Shown: positions 16,825-25,207, counted from the stretch's first letter. The stretch is 64,000 nt of DNA from Halogranum amylolyticum (GCF_900110465.1 NZ_FODV01000002.1:434001-498000); one strand, 5' to 3'. Numbers and translations are program-made. Notes: a model not told the origin generated them from the letters alone.

Positions 16825-16874
16825 TTCATTTAGACCCGCGCGCATACTACCGGATGGAATCGAGGTGACGAGCT
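16825..16874 (+). promoter_or_regulatory. hsp20 promoter, mini-ORF and ribosome-binding site
   Basis: TTCATTTAGA at about 16825 is a TATA candidate. About 27 bases on, an ATG at 16854 opens a four-codon frame (MESR) that ends at 16868. Its TGA is part of GAGGTGA (16862-16868), which is complementary to the end of 16S rRNA and precedes the hsp20 ATG by six bases. Confidence 0.4.
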
Positions 16875-17246
16875 ATGGCCCTACCGACAGGTCCCGCTAC
16901 CTCGTGGCTTCAGCGAACAGGGTTCCCGAGCCAACTGTTCGAGACCGGTGACAACGACTACGAGCTGTACGAAGCGGAAGACGAGTTCGTTCTGAGCGTC
17001 GAGATGCCGGGCTTCGAGCCCGACGAGATGAACGTGTCGTGGAGCGACGGCGTCCTCAACATCGTCGCCGAGCACGAAGACGAGCAGCGCGACAGGCGCG
17101 AGACGTATCACCGGCGGTTCCGCTTCCCGAAGGACGTCGCCGAAGACGAGATCACGGCGAAGTACACCAACGGCATCCTCGAAGTCCGGCTGCCGGTGAT
17201 GAGAGGTGCCACCGTCAGCGGTACCGAAATCGAGATCCAGGGCTGA
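16875..17246 (+). CDS. Hsp20/alpha-crystallin family small heat-shock protein
   Basis: A 123-residue chaperone of the Hsp20 family that holds unfolding proteins without ATP. A short N-terminal arm (residues 1-30) is followed by the alpha-crystallin domain (about 31-115), with DEFVLSVEMPGFEPDEMNVS, GVLNIVAEHEDE and RFRFPKDVAEDEITAKYTNG. The usual G-x-L motif appears as GILEVRLP. The C-terminus ends with a short IEIQG tail related to the I-x-I motif used for oligomers. A dead Cdc48-type gene starts 66 bases downstream, which suggests a former hsp20-cdc48 operon. Confidence 0.93.
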   Translation: MALPTGPATSWLQRTGFPSQLFETGDNDYELYEAEDEFVLSVEMPGFEPDEMNVSWSDGVLNIVAEHEDEQRDRRETYHRRFRFPKDVAEDEITAKYTNGILEVRLPVMRGATVSGTEIEIQG

Positions 17247-17312
17247 CGGAACGACAGCCGAAGCGGTAGCGACCGAGAGCCGATTTTTCGCGTCCGAACC
17301 GAGGTGAGAGCG

Positions 17313-17690
17313 ATGCGTCTCACGGTCAAACAGCACAAGAACAGAGAACCAGGCAACGGGATGGCCGTGATCGACCGAGAAGCGATGCGGGAACTCGGCG
17401 TCAGCGGTGGCGACTTCGTCACCATCGAAGGCGGTGGCGGCTGAACCGTCGCCCGCGTCTGGCCGAGGGACGTGAGCGACGCCGGTCGCGGCGTCGTCCG
17501 CATCGACGGTCGACTCCGGCAGGCGGCGAACGTCGGTATCGACGACACAGTCGCGGTCGAACCGACCGACGTCGACCCCGCCGAGCGGGTCACCGTCGCA
17601 TTCCCGCGCAACCTCCGAATCCGGGGTGACTTCGGCTCGTTCATCCGTGACCGCCTCGTCGATCAGGCGGTGACGGCGGGGCAGACGCTC
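17313..17690 (+). pseudogene. Remnant of a Cdc48/VAT-type AAA ATPase (N-domain only, nonsense codon)
   Basis: The frame begins MRLTVKQHKNREPGNGMAV and reads as the double-psi-barrel N-domain of archaeal Cdc48 up to EGGGG, meets TGA at 17442-17444, and then continues in the same frame as TVARVWPRDVSDAGRGVVRI, with later LRIRGDFGSFIRDRLVDQAV. The reading is therefore intact except for one stop, where CGA or another sense codon would be expected. The similarity ends near 17690, and neither D1 nor D2 ATPase domain follows. This is a truncated, nonfunctional gene, not a complete adaptor. Confidence 0.75.
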
Positions 17691-17822
17691 GGTCGGCGAC
17701 GGCCGTGTTCGCTACCCAGCCGTGCCGTCCCTGGCCAGTCGGTAGATGTGGCGGAGCGCGTCTTCCATCGCGGGTGTGACGGACGCTCGTGGCGGCGACG
17801 ACGTTTCGGTGTCCGGCGAAGA

Positions 17823-18833
17823 TCAGTCCGAGTGTACCTCGGCCTCCTCTGCGGTGATGCTCCCGACCTCCAGCGGCGTGTCCTCGCCGAGCGACCCGAG
17901 CACCTTCCCGAGTGCGACAGTGACCACGTAGATGGCCACGGCGACGAGGACGATGACGCCGCCAGCGGTCGCCTCACCGTAGTAGGCGACGCCGATGCCG
18001 AGCAGCACGGCGAGTTCCGCGAGGACGACCGAGACGAGTAGCGACTCGGAGAAGCTCCGCGACACCTGCGCCGCGCCCGCGACGGGGACGACGAGCATCG
18101 CGGCGACGAGGATGACGCCCATGATCTGCATCGCACCGACGACAACCAGCGCGGTCAACATCACCATGATTCGGTTGTACCAACTCACCGAGAGACCGGA
18201 CACCGCAGCGGCCGTCTCGTCGAACGTCACGTAGAGCAGTTGGTTCCGGGTGAGTGCGACCGTCCCGACGATGATGCCGAACAACACGAGGAGGATGGCC
18301 GCGTTCTCCGCCGAGACGGTCGAGAGATTGCCGAACAGGAACTGGTTGACGCCGACCGCCAGTCCACCGGCGTTGATGCTGATGAGCGTCGACCCGAGTG
18401 CGAACCCCGTCGAGAGCACGATGGCCATCGAGACGTCGTTGTAGGCGTCGGTCGCCTCCGAGATGAGTTCGATGAGCAAGGCGGCGATCATCGCGACGAC
18501 GACCGCCGTCAGGTACGGCGAGACGTTCAACTCGAGGACGGCGTTGATAAACAGCCCGACCGCGACTCCCGCGAAGGCGGTGTGTGCCAGCGCGTCGCCG
18601 ATGAGCGCGAGCTGCCGGTGGACGAGGAACGTCCCGATGAGCGGCGCCATCACCCCGATGCAGAGCCCGACGATGATGGCCCGGTGCATGAATCGGTACT
18701 GCAGGAGTTCGAGCCCGGTCGTCCCGGCGAGCCAGAACAGCAGCTCCGACCAGATGCCGAGCAGCCAGTACAGCGGAGCGAAGACGGGGTCCAGCGGACT
18801 GCCCTGCAGCGCCACCGCGAGCAGTCCCGTCAT
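17823..18833 (-). CDS. Metal ABC transporter permease (ZnuB/MntB type)
   Basis: A 336-residue permease of the ABC-3 family with about nine membrane helices. Typical elements are QYRFMHRAIIVGLCIGVMAP, GDALAHTAFAGVAVG and NQFLFGNLSTVS. It would form the membrane channel for Zn2+ or Mn2+ uptake. The ATG at 18831-18833 overlaps the stop of the ATPase gene as ATGA, so the three genes form one coupled operon. The C-terminal tail (TPLEVGSITAEEAEVHSD) is acidic and cytoplasmic. Confidence 0.9.
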   Translation of the reverse strand: MTGLLAVALQGSPLDPVFAPLYWLLGIWSELLFWLAGTTGLELLQYRFMHRAIIVGLCIGVMAPLIGTFLVHRQLALIGDALAHTAFAGVAVGLFINAVLELNVSPYLTAVVVAMIAALLIELISEATDAYNDVSMAIVLSTGFALGSTLISINAGGLAVGVNQFLFGNLSTVSAENAAILLVLFGIIVGTVALTRNQLLYVTFDETAAAVSGLSVSWYNRIMVMLTALVVVGAMQIMGVILVAAMLVVPVAGAAQVSRSFSESLLVSVVLAELAVLLGIGVAYYGEATAGGVIVLVAVAIYVVTVALGKVLGSLGEDTPLEVGSITAEEAEVHSD

Positions 18834-19612
18834 CGGTTCTCACCCACGAAGTTCGCCGCCGTGCCGAAGGCCCGAGCGAGCGCGTCGCTCTCGACGAACT
18901 CCGCGGTCGGGCCGTCGAAGTAGACCTCGCGGTTGAGGCAGACGACCCGCTCGGCCTGTTGGGTGACGGCGCTCAGGTCGTGTTCGATGAGCAGAATCGT
19001 GATCCCCGCCGCGTTGAGCGCGTCGAGCAGGTCGTAGAACGCCTCGACGGACTCGGCGTCGACACCGACCGTCGGTTCGTCGAGGACGAGCAGGTCGGCC
19101 TCACCGGCGAGCGCCCGAGCGATGAACGCCCGCTGTCGCTGCCCACCGGAGAGCTGTGTCACGCGACGGTCCGCGAACGAACTCATCCCGACCGTGTCGA
19201 GCGCGCGGTCGACGATCGCGCGGTCCTCTGCGGAGAGTCGCCCGAAGCCGACGTGCGGGAACCGGCCCATCTTCACGACCTCGCGGACGGTGATGGGCAT
19301 CTCCTTCGACGCGCTGGCGTGCTGAGCGACGTAGCCGATGCGGGCACCGTCGTCGAACCGGTGCGACGGGTCACCGAACAGCCGTGCCGTCCCCTCGTCG
19401 GGCGTGAGGAGACCGAGCATGAGCTTCATCAGCGTCGACTTCCCGGAGCCGTTCGGACCGACGACGGCGACGTACTCGCCGGGAGTGATGCGGAGCGAGA
19501 CGTCTTCGACGACCGGCGTGGCGGTGTAGCCGAACGTCACGTCGGTGAGCGAGACGACCGGCGCGTCGGTAGTGGCACCGTTGCGGCGCGCTCGTTCGCC
19601 GGTGAGACTCAT
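18830..19612 (-). CDS. Metal ABC transporter ATP-binding protein
   Basis: A 260-residue ABC ATPase. Walker A (VGPNGSGKST) lies near residue 55, the Q loop in YVAQHA, the signature LSGGQRQRAFIARALA near 155 and Walker B LLVLDEPTVGVD near 175, with the switch His in LLIEHDLSAV. It drives the ZnuB-like permease. The family is the ZnuC/MntB-type group of Mn/Zn transporters. The start at the ATG 19610-19612 overlaps the stop of the binding-protein gene as ATGA. A longer upstream frame lies inside that gene and is not used. Confidence 0.92.
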   Translation of the reverse strand: MSLTGERARRNGATTDAPVVSLTDVTFGYTATPVVEDVSLRITPGEYVAVVGPNGSGKSTLMKLMLGLLTPDEGTARLFGDPSHRFDDGARIGYVAQHASASKEMPITVREVVKMGRFPHVGFGRLSAEDRAIVDRALDTVGMSSFADRRVTQLSGGQRQRAFIARALAGEADLLVLDEPTVGVDAESVEAFYDLLDALNAAGITILLIEHDLSAVTQQAERVVCLNREVYFDGPTAEFVESDALARAFGTAANFVGENR

Positions 19613-20694
19613 TCGAAGTTCCTCCACTGCTCGGCCCACCCGTCGGGACCGGCTTCTTCGGGTGTCTCGTTGCCGAGAACGACCTCGAAGGTGGGCATAT
19701 TGATGTTGTCGGCGATCTCTTCGTACCCCCACTCGTTCTCGACCCACTCCTTCCGGACGCCGGCGTACGGCGTCACCGGGAAGTAGCCCTCAACGGACGT
19801 CTCGGCGAGTAGCTGTCTCGCCGGCTTCCGTGTCTCGAAGACGCCGGCACCGATGTATCTGATGTCGTTCGTCTGAATCGTCTCTTTCGCCTTCGTGATG
19901 TCGGAGGGTTTGACGTCGCCGCTCGCCGCGAGGTTGAACACGAGCGGCCGCATCTCGACGCCGTACCGTGCACCGATGTACTGGAACGCGTTGTGTGCGG
20001 CCAGTTGGACGACGCTCTTCGACGCCTCGTCGAAGATCCGCTGGTAGTCGCGGTCGATGCGGTCGAGGACGTCCGTCTTGTAGGCCGAGGCGTTCGCTCG
20101 GAACGTCTCCTCGTGGTCCGGGGCGAGTTCGACGAACCCCTCGGTGATGTTGTCGACCGACGTCTTCGCTCGTCGTGGGTCGAGCCAGAAGTGGGGGTCT
20201 TTCCCTCTCCCCTCGCCGACGCCCTCCTCGTCTCTGTCGAGACTGGCGGCGAGGTCGACGAGTTCGACTCCCTCGCGGACGTTTATGAGTTGCGTCCCCA
20301 CCTCGTCGTCTTTCAGTGTCTGAATCGCGCGGTCGGCCCACGGTTGGAAGTCCTCTCCGACGTGGACGAACGCGTCCGCCTCGATGATGTCTCTCGTGAC
20401 GCTCGCGTTCGGTTCCCAACCGTGGCCGTGGAGACCGGTCGGAACGAGGTTTCTGACCCGAACCGGGGTGTCGCGTGCGATCTTTCGTCCGAAGTCGTAG
20501 AAACTGAAGAACGACGCGACGGCGACTGGTCCGTCGCCGGACTCGTCGCTCTGCGTGTGCTCGGTACTTCCACCGTTCTCGTCACCGCTGGCGAGACACC
20601 CCGCCAGGCCGGTCGTCAGAAGGCCGGAACCGGCGACCAACGCCTGTCGTCGCGAGATTCTCTCGCTCACCGCTGGACCGGACGTGTCGTTCAT
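19609..20694 (-). CDS. Metal ABC transporter substrate-binding lipoprotein
   Basis: A 361-residue cluster A-I (TroA/ZnuA-like) binding protein. The N-terminus has a Tat motif (SRRQALVAG) and the lipobox LAGC near residue 33, so it is exported folded and lipid-anchored. Metal-site candidates are the His residues of GLHGHGWEPNAS (about 88-100) and of LAAHNAFQYIGARYG (about 233), with GKDPHFWLDPRRA as the conserved central segment. It captures Zn2+ or Mn2+ outside the cell. It is first in the operon; the ATG at 20692-20694 lies about 30 bases after CTATTACAT, and a perfect palindrome lies just upstream of that box. Confidence 0.9.
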   Translation of the reverse strand: MNDTSGPAVSERISRRQALVAGSGLLTTGLAGCLASGDENGGSTEHTQSDESGDGPVAVASFFSFYDFGRKIARDTPVRVRNLVPTGLHGHGWEPNASVTRDIIEADAFVHVGEDFQPWADRAIQTLKDDEVGTQLINVREGVELVDLAASLDRDEEGVGEGRGKDPHFWLDPRRAKTSVDNITEGFVELAPDHEETFRANASAYKTDVLDRIDRDYQRIFDEASKSVVQLAAHNAFQYIGARYGVEMRPLVFNLAASGDVKPSDITKAKETIQTNDIRYIGAGVFETRKPARQLLAETSVEGYFPVTPYAGVRKEWVENEWGYEEIADNINMPTFEVVLGNETPEEAGPDGWAEQWRNFE

Positions 20695-20745
20695 GTTCGA
20701 CCGAAGATGCCGACTCTAATGTAATAGTACTACTGGTCGAATCTG

Positions 20746-20767
20746 TAGATTAGATGCATCTAATCTA
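20746..20767. promoter_or_regulatory. 22-bp perfect palindrome upstream of the metal ABC operon
   Basis: The half-site TAGATTAGATG and its exact reverse complement fill 20746-20767. It sits about 25 bases upstream of the TATA-like CTATTACAT of the binding-protein gene. Metal-dependent DtxR/SirR/Idr-type repressors bind such dyads in archaea, so this is a probable operator. No regulator gene is adjacent. Confidence 0.7.
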
Positions 20768-20835
20768 TAGCGCGGTACTCGGCGGTCGCCCGGGAGACGC
20801 GGAGTGAGAGAGAAGGCGGAAGGGGACGGGTGGGT

Positions 20836-21342
20836 TCAGTTCTGCGGCTGTTCGTTCGGGACGGCTTCGAGCGTGACCGTGTACTTCTTGACCTTCGCGG
20901 GGTCGACGTCGGGGAACTGCGCCGCGAGGTCGTAGCTCTGGCCGGACTCGTACTCGCTGAGAATGTCGACGTCGTTGCCGACGGTGATCTGGCTGTAGCT
21001 CACGTCGCTGCGGAGATAGATGTCGCCGTCGACGGCGTCGGCGTCGGTCACTCGCACTGACGCCTCGACGCGCAGCGACCCGTCGTCGACGGATGCACCG
21101 TGCGAGACGAGTTCGACTGCGCCCTGCAGCGTGTTCTCGACCTCGCTCTCGTAGGAGCTAGTGTCGACGTCGCTACCGCCGGACTCGGTGGACGTGGTGG
21201 AGGCCGAGGGAGTGTCGCCGGCCGCGCTGTCGCCGCCGCCGTCGCTGTCGTCACCGGAGAGCCCGGAACAGCCGGCGAGGGCGACAGCGCCACTGGTTGC
21301 GAGTCCGATACGAGTCAAGAGCGTACGTCGAGTCGAAGTCAT
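20836..21342 (-). CDS. Putative Tat-exported lipoprotein
   Basis: A 168-residue protein. The start TSTRRTLLTRIGLATSGAVA contains a twin Arg, and LAGC near residue 25 is a lipobox. A low-complexity Ser/Thr/Gly/Asp linker (residues about 27-65) follows. The folded part (about 66-168) has strand-like segments such as GSLRVEASVRVTDADAVDG and KKYTVTLEAV, similar to the FxLYD-type beta domains of haloarchaeal lipoproteins. The ligand is unknown. It is close to, but in a separate unit from, the metal transporter; a link to metal uptake is only speculation. Confidence 0.78.
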   Translation of the reverse strand: MTSTRRTLLTRIGLATSGAVALAGCSGLSGDDSDGGGDSAAGDTPSASTTSTESGGSDVDTSSYESEVENTLQGAVELVSHGASVDDGSLRVEASVRVTDADAVDGDIYLRSDVSYSQITVGNDVDILSEYESGQSYDLAAQFPDVDPAKVKKYTVTLEAVPNEQPQN

Positions 21343-21586
21343 GAGTCGGATGCCTCTGAACTGACTGTCTGTCGTGACGACCAGTCAGATGAGACGAACG
21401 TGAAACGCCGGTAAGTGTCTTCGGGCCGTTGTCTGACGCACGTCTGTGGGTCTCCGTATCAGGTTCCGGTGGTTCGACACGTATGACTAACACGTTCTTT
21501 ACACATCGGCTACAACCATCCGTGACGGCACCGGAGGGGACAGCGCTATCTCCTCGCTCGCCTAACCGTCGGTCGGACACACGACG

Positions 21587-22351
21587 ATGCACTACGGCGC
21601 GTCACTCGATCTGCGGTTCGAGGAGTCGGTCGAGGAGTTCGTCCTGTTTCTCCGCGAACAGGGGCTCTCGCACGTCGAGATCAGACGTGGCTATCTCGAC
21701 GTCGCCCCGGACGCGCCGACGCCGGCCGACCTCCGTGACCTCGCCGACGCCTACGACGTGACGTACACGTTTCACGCGCCCCACCTCGACAGCAACATGG
21801 GGAACCTCAACGAGCAACTGCGGCGTGGAACCGTCGCCTCGGTCGTCGAGACGTTGAACGACGCCGCCGCGGCCGGAGCGGGAGCGGTCGTCGTCCACGG
21901 CGGCGACGTCCCGAGACGCTACCCCGAGCGAGTGTGGGACCACTCCCGTGAACAGGCGGTTCGGTCGCTCCGAGCGTGTGCGACTCACGCCGCCGACGTC
22001 GGCGTCCCCCTGTGTCTCGAGAACCAACGCGAGACGGCACGTCGACGGCGACACACGTCGACGCCGGAGCGACTCGCCGCCCTCCTCGACGACGTCGGTG
22101 CCGACGCGACCGCTCTCGGCGTCACGCTCGACGTCGGCCACGCGAAGGCGACCGGCGTCGACTACCGGGCGTTCGTCGACCGCTTCGGCGACCGTATTCG
22201 GGTCGCCCACCTCCACGACAACGACGGCACCGGCGACGACCACGACCCGTTACCGACGTTCCGGGAGGTGGCCGCAGCGATCGGCGCCGAGTACAACGTC
22301 CTCGAGATGAAGTCGCTCGCCGACGTCGAGCGCTGCGTCCGCGGCGAGTGA
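21587..22351 (+). CDS. Sugar phosphate isomerase/epimerase-like TIM barrel protein
   Basis: A 254-residue member of the xylose-isomerase-like TIM barrel superfamily (AP endonuclease 2 fold). Visible landmarks are the start MHYGASLDLRFEESVEEF, FHAPHLDSNMGNLNE, VVVHGGD, CLENQRE (the conserved E-N pair), VTLDVGHAK and VAHLHDNDG, whose His, Glu and Asp residues form the metal site. The natural substrate is not known. The gene ends about 100 bases before the sodium symporter operon but is likely separate, since that operon has its own promoter element. Confidence 0.85.
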   Translation: MHYGASLDLRFEESVEEFVLFLREQGLSHVEIRRGYLDVAPDAPTPADLRDLADAYDVTYTFHAPHLDSNMGNLNEQLRRGTVASVVETLNDAAAAGAGAVVVHGGDVPRRYPERVWDHSREQAVRSLRACATHAADVGVPLCLENQRETARRRRHTSTPERLAALLDDVGADATALGVTLDVGHAKATGVDYRAFVDRFGDRIRVAHLHDNDGTGDDHDPLPTFREVAAAIGAEYNVLEMKSLADVERCVRGE

Positions 22352-22397
22352 CCGAGACGGGACCGGACGGAACGGCGCACCGACGGACCGATCGTTT

Positions 22398-22421
22398 ACA
22401 TATCAACCGCCCGTTTTTCGC
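22398..22421 (+). promoter_or_regulatory. Promoter element shared with the bdh gene (copy 1)
   Basis: ACATATCAACC, two variable bases, then CCGTTTTTCGC overlaps the TATA region of the symporter operon. The same 24-base element with only two mismatches stands at 29423-29446 before the 3-hydroxybutyrate dehydrogenase gene, at a similar distance from the start codon (27 versus 23 bases from its end). Confidence 0.55.
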
Positions 22422-22447
22422 CGCTCGCTACCCTGTTCCAAGTAGGC

Positions 22448-22939
22448 ATGGTGGAAACACATGGCACACGAAACACGCTGATGGGCGTCCTCGCCCTGCT
22501 CGCCGCGGCGTTGCTGGTCGCCGCTGCGGTACAGGCGTATCGAGTCTTCTCGTATCTGGCGATCGGACTGCTGGTCGGGTCGATCGCGGCCGCCTCTATC
22601 GAACGCAACGCGAGCGAACTGAACGTCGCCCCGTACAACGGGCTGGTCGTCGGATGGACGGTCGTGTTCGCGGCCGGCTTCACCGGCATCTGGCTGCTGT
22701 GGAACCCCTCGGTGACGTCGTACAGCTACGTGCTGGGACTGCCGACGGCGACACTCGTCTACGTCGTCTGTATCTGGCTGCTGCCCATCCTCGGGGCGTT
22801 CTACTACGCGTTTGTCTTCGCACGGATCGGCGACGACGAGGTCGTCGACGGTATAATGGACGACGCACGCGAGGCACAGCGGGGACGGAGCCTCCCGCTG
22901 TCGACCCGCGTCGAGGCGGACGGAGGTGACGACCAATGA
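22448..22939 (+). CDS. Small membrane protein preceding a sodium symporter
   Basis: A 163-residue protein with four predicted membrane helices (residues about 10-28, 32-50, 68-86 and 95-122), then a polar C-terminal tail. The tail contains RIGDDEVVDGIMDDAREAQR. It does not match a family that I can name. Its ATGA overlap with the SSS-type transporter gene shows translational coupling, so it probably acts as an accessory subunit, in the way DUF485/DUF4212-type subunits accompany some solute symporters, though no direct match to those is claimed. It is the first gene of the operon and lies about 22 bases after the predicted transcription start. Confidence 0.75.
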   Translation: MVETHGTRNTLMGVLALLAAALLVAAAVQAYRVFSYLAIGLLVGSIAAASIERNASELNVAPYNGLVVGWTVVFAAGFTGIWLLWNPSVTSYSYVLGLPTATLVYVVCIWLLPILGAFYYAFVFARIGDDEVVDGIMDDAREAQRGRSLPLSTRVEADGGDDQ

Positions 22940-24498
22940 CGTCGACCGTCCTGCAGGCGATCCCCATCGCCGACAGTCCGTTCGTCCTGTTCTTCGGCGG
23001 CCTCTACATGCTTCTCGTCCTCGGCATCGGCGTCTGGGGCTACATGCAGACCGAGAGCACGAGCGACTTCCTCATCACCGGCAAGTCGATCGGGACGTGG
23101 GTGCTCGCGCTCACGGCGTTCTCGGTCATCCAGTCGGGGTTCGGCTTCGTCGGCGGCCCCGAACTCGTCTACTCGTTCGGGACGACGGCGCTGTGGATCT
23201 TCTTCACCGCGCCGCTGGGGTTCGTCGTCACGTGGGTGCTGCTGGCCAAGCGGATGCGCATCCTCGCGGACATCCGGAACGTGATGACGCTCGCCGACGG
23301 GATGTACGTCCGCTACGAGAGCGACGCGGTTCGAGGACTGACGGGCGTCGCGGTCGTCGTCGGCGTCGTCGCCTACCTCGCGACCAACCTCGCGGCGTTA
23401 CAGTACGTGATGCGTGCCATCTTCGGTCTCCCCGTCATCTGGGGGCTGTTCATCGGCGCAGCCATCCTGCTGCTCTACAGTATGCTCGGCGGGATGATCG
23501 CCGGCGTCTGGACCGACTTCGTGCAGGCCATCACGATGATCGTCGGCTCGGTGCTCGTGTTCGCGTTCGCACTCGGGTTCGGTGGCGGGATGGAGAACAT
23601 CTCCCGGAACCTCGCCAGCGCCGATCCGGCGCTCATCTCGCCGTTCGGCGCGCTCGGCGAACCCGCCGCAGCCGTGTTCGTCGGTCTCGGCTGGTGGATC
23701 CTGTTCTCGCTCGGCGCGGCGGGACAGCCCCACCTCATCACGAAGTTCTACATGTCGAAGAACCTCAAGATACTCCGGTGGGGCGCACCCATCGCGGCGG
23801 TGACTTACGCCATCTCCAGCCTACTGGCGTTCTCGACCGGGCTGTCGATGCGGGCGATGGTCGAGGCGGGCCAGACCGCCGCACCGAAGAGCGCGTCCGT
23901 CGTCGGCCCGGTGTTCGTCCTCGAACACACTCCCGGCGTCGTCGCGGGACTCATCCTCGCCGCACTGCTCGCGGCCATCATGAGCACCAGCGACTCGTTC
24001 CTCAACATCGGGGCGGCGGCCGTCTCCCGGGACATCCCGCGGGCGCTCGGCCGCCCCATCGAGGACGACCGGACCGAACTCCGCGTGACGCAGGGAGCGC
24101 TCGCCGGGCTGACAGTCATGTCGACGCTCATCGTCTTCTACTCGGAGACGCTCGTCGGCATCCTCGGAACCATCGGTTGGGGGTTCTTCGCGGCCGCCTT
24201 CGTCGCTATCGCGGCGCTCGGGCTGAACTGGAAGGGAGCGACGAGTGAGGGTGCCGTCGTGGCCATCGTCGGCGGGCTCGCCATCAACCTCCTGTTCAGC
24301 GCGGTGCCGCGCATCGCCGACGTCGCCGGGCTACCGGGCGTCGCCGAGAACGTCATGGCGCTCTACCCGTTCACCTCCGGCTTCCCGGTCGGAACGGTCG
24401 CACTGCTCGTCACCATCGTCCTCTTCGTCGGCGTGTCGCTGGCGACGCAGGAGGGCCGAACGGTACCGAAGGACATCGCGATCCTCCTCGAGCGCTGA
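22936..24498 (+). CDS. Sodium:solute symporter (SSS) family protein
   Basis: A 520-residue transporter with about 13 membrane helices. SSS features include STSDFLITGKSIGTWVLAL at the start of the domain, YSMLGGMIAGVWTDFVQAI in the middle and AIMSTSDSFLNIGAAAVSRD, the conserved TM8-like Ser/Thr segment for Na+ binding. It takes up a solute, perhaps an organic acid or amino acid, with sodium, as suits a salty environment. The substrate cannot be read. The ATG overlaps the upstream stop (ATGA) and its TGA overlaps the next ATG, so three genes form one operon. Confidence 0.9.
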   Translation: MTSTVLQAIPIADSPFVLFFGGLYMLLVLGIGVWGYMQTESTSDFLITGKSIGTWVLALTAFSVIQSGFGFVGGPELVYSFGTTALWIFFTAPLGFVVTWVLLAKRMRILADIRNVMTLADGMYVRYESDAVRGLTGVAVVVGVVAYLATNLAALQYVMRAIFGLPVIWGLFIGAAILLLYSMLGGMIAGVWTDFVQAITMIVGSVLVFAFALGFGGGMENISRNLASADPALISPFGALGEPAAAVFVGLGWWILFSLGAAGQPHLITKFYMSKNLKILRWGAPIAAVTYAISSLLAFSTGLSMRAMVEAGQTAAPKSASVVGPVFVLEHTPGVVAGLILAALLAAIMSTSDSFLNIGAAAVSRDIPRALGRPIEDDRTELRVTQGALAGLTVMSTLIVFYSETLVGILGTIGWGFFAAAFVAIAALGLNWKGATSEGAVVAIVGGLAINLLFSAVPRIADVAGLPGVAENVMALYPFTSGFPVGTVALLVTIVLFVGVSLATQEGRTVPKDIAILLER

Positions 24499-24944
24499 TG
24501 GCCGAAGAACGACTCGCCCGGTTCACACAGTGGTTCCGGCAGCGACCGACCTCCCTGGAGTTCTGGGAGGTGGTCGTCACCGACGAGCGACTCGTCTGGT
24601 GTTTCGTGGGCGAGTCGTTCTCCTCACTGCTGCTTCGGGCGGACGTCGGCGAGACCGGTCGCCGTGAGATCGAGCGGAGTGAACTAGACGACCTGCTCGC
24701 GCTGAACGAGGAGAACTTCGCGGTTCCGCTGGCAGACGTTCGTAGTATCGAACTCGACGAGGGGTCGCGCTTCCGACGAGCGTCGCTGACGCTGACGTGG
24801 GAAGACGACGGCGGAGAACAGTCGTGGACGCTCTCGAACACGAGCGACGGCGACAGTCAGCGCGACGTCGTCGAGTCGCTGGCGGCCGACGAGCGGGTGG
24901 CACACGTCGACGTCGACGTCGAAGAGCAGCGCAGCCTGTTTTGA
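24498..24944 (+). CDS. Hypothetical protein, third gene of the symporter operon
   Basis: A 148-residue soluble acidic protein beginning MAEERLARFTQWFRQRPTSL. It has strand-like segments (FWEVVVTDERLVWCFVGESF, then VPLADVRSIELDEGSRFRRA and ASLTLTWEDD) that suggest a PH-like or beta-rich fold. Its ATG shares a base with the TGA of the SSS gene, so it is co-translated with the transporter. No family can be named. Its role may be regulation of uptake, but that is inference from position only. Confidence 0.7.
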   Translation: MAEERLARFTQWFRQRPTSLEFWEVVVTDERLVWCFVGESFSSLLLRADVGETGRREIERSELDDLLALNEENFAVPLADVRSIELDEGSRFRRASLTLTWEDDGGEQSWTLSNTSDGDSQRDVVESLAADERVAHVDVDVEEQRSLF

Positions 24945-25051
24945 GCACCGGTTCCGTCTCGTCGCGTCTCCGAGAGCGGACGTTCGGCGCGAGTGACACT
25001 ACTTTGATTACGTCCCGACGACAGCGTCCTCAGAAGGGGAGTTATCGATAG

Positions 25052-25207
25052 ATGGCCGATTCTTCCGAGGTCGTCAGCCTTCTGGTCGTACTCGAGTTCG
25101 TCGTCGTCGCCGTCGTCGTGCTGTTCTTGGTCCCGCTCGAAGCTGCAGCACCGTTCGTTCCACTGTTACTGTTCTTACTGGTCGTTCTCTATCTGTATCG
25201 TTCTTGA
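25052..25207 (+). CDS. Small membrane protein (51 aa)
   Basis: The ATG at 25052 opens a 51-codon frame made of two hydrophobic helices: VVSLLVVLEFVVVAVVVLF, then PLLLFLLVVLYLYRS, joined by a short LVPLEAAAPFV turn. There are no family marks. The hydrophobic composition sustained over 51 codons and the starting codons MADSSE make it likely to be real. A ribosome-binding site is not clear; AGAAGGGGAG lies about 17 bases upstream. Confidence 0.55.
   Translation: MADSSEVVSLLVVLEFVVVAVVVLFLVPLEAAAPFVPLLLFLLVVLYLYRS

Noticed and set aside
17442..17444. TGA as a selenocysteine codon in the Cdc48 remnant
   Set aside because: Haloarchaea of this type do not show selenocysteine use, no SECIS-like hairpin was seen, and the gene is also truncated, so a nonsense mutation is the simpler reading.
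22926..24248. A 440-codon plus-strand open frame inside the symporter gene
   Set aside because: It overlaps the SSS gene in another frame, is Arg/His-rich and shows no family marks. It is a shadow of GC-rich coding sequence.
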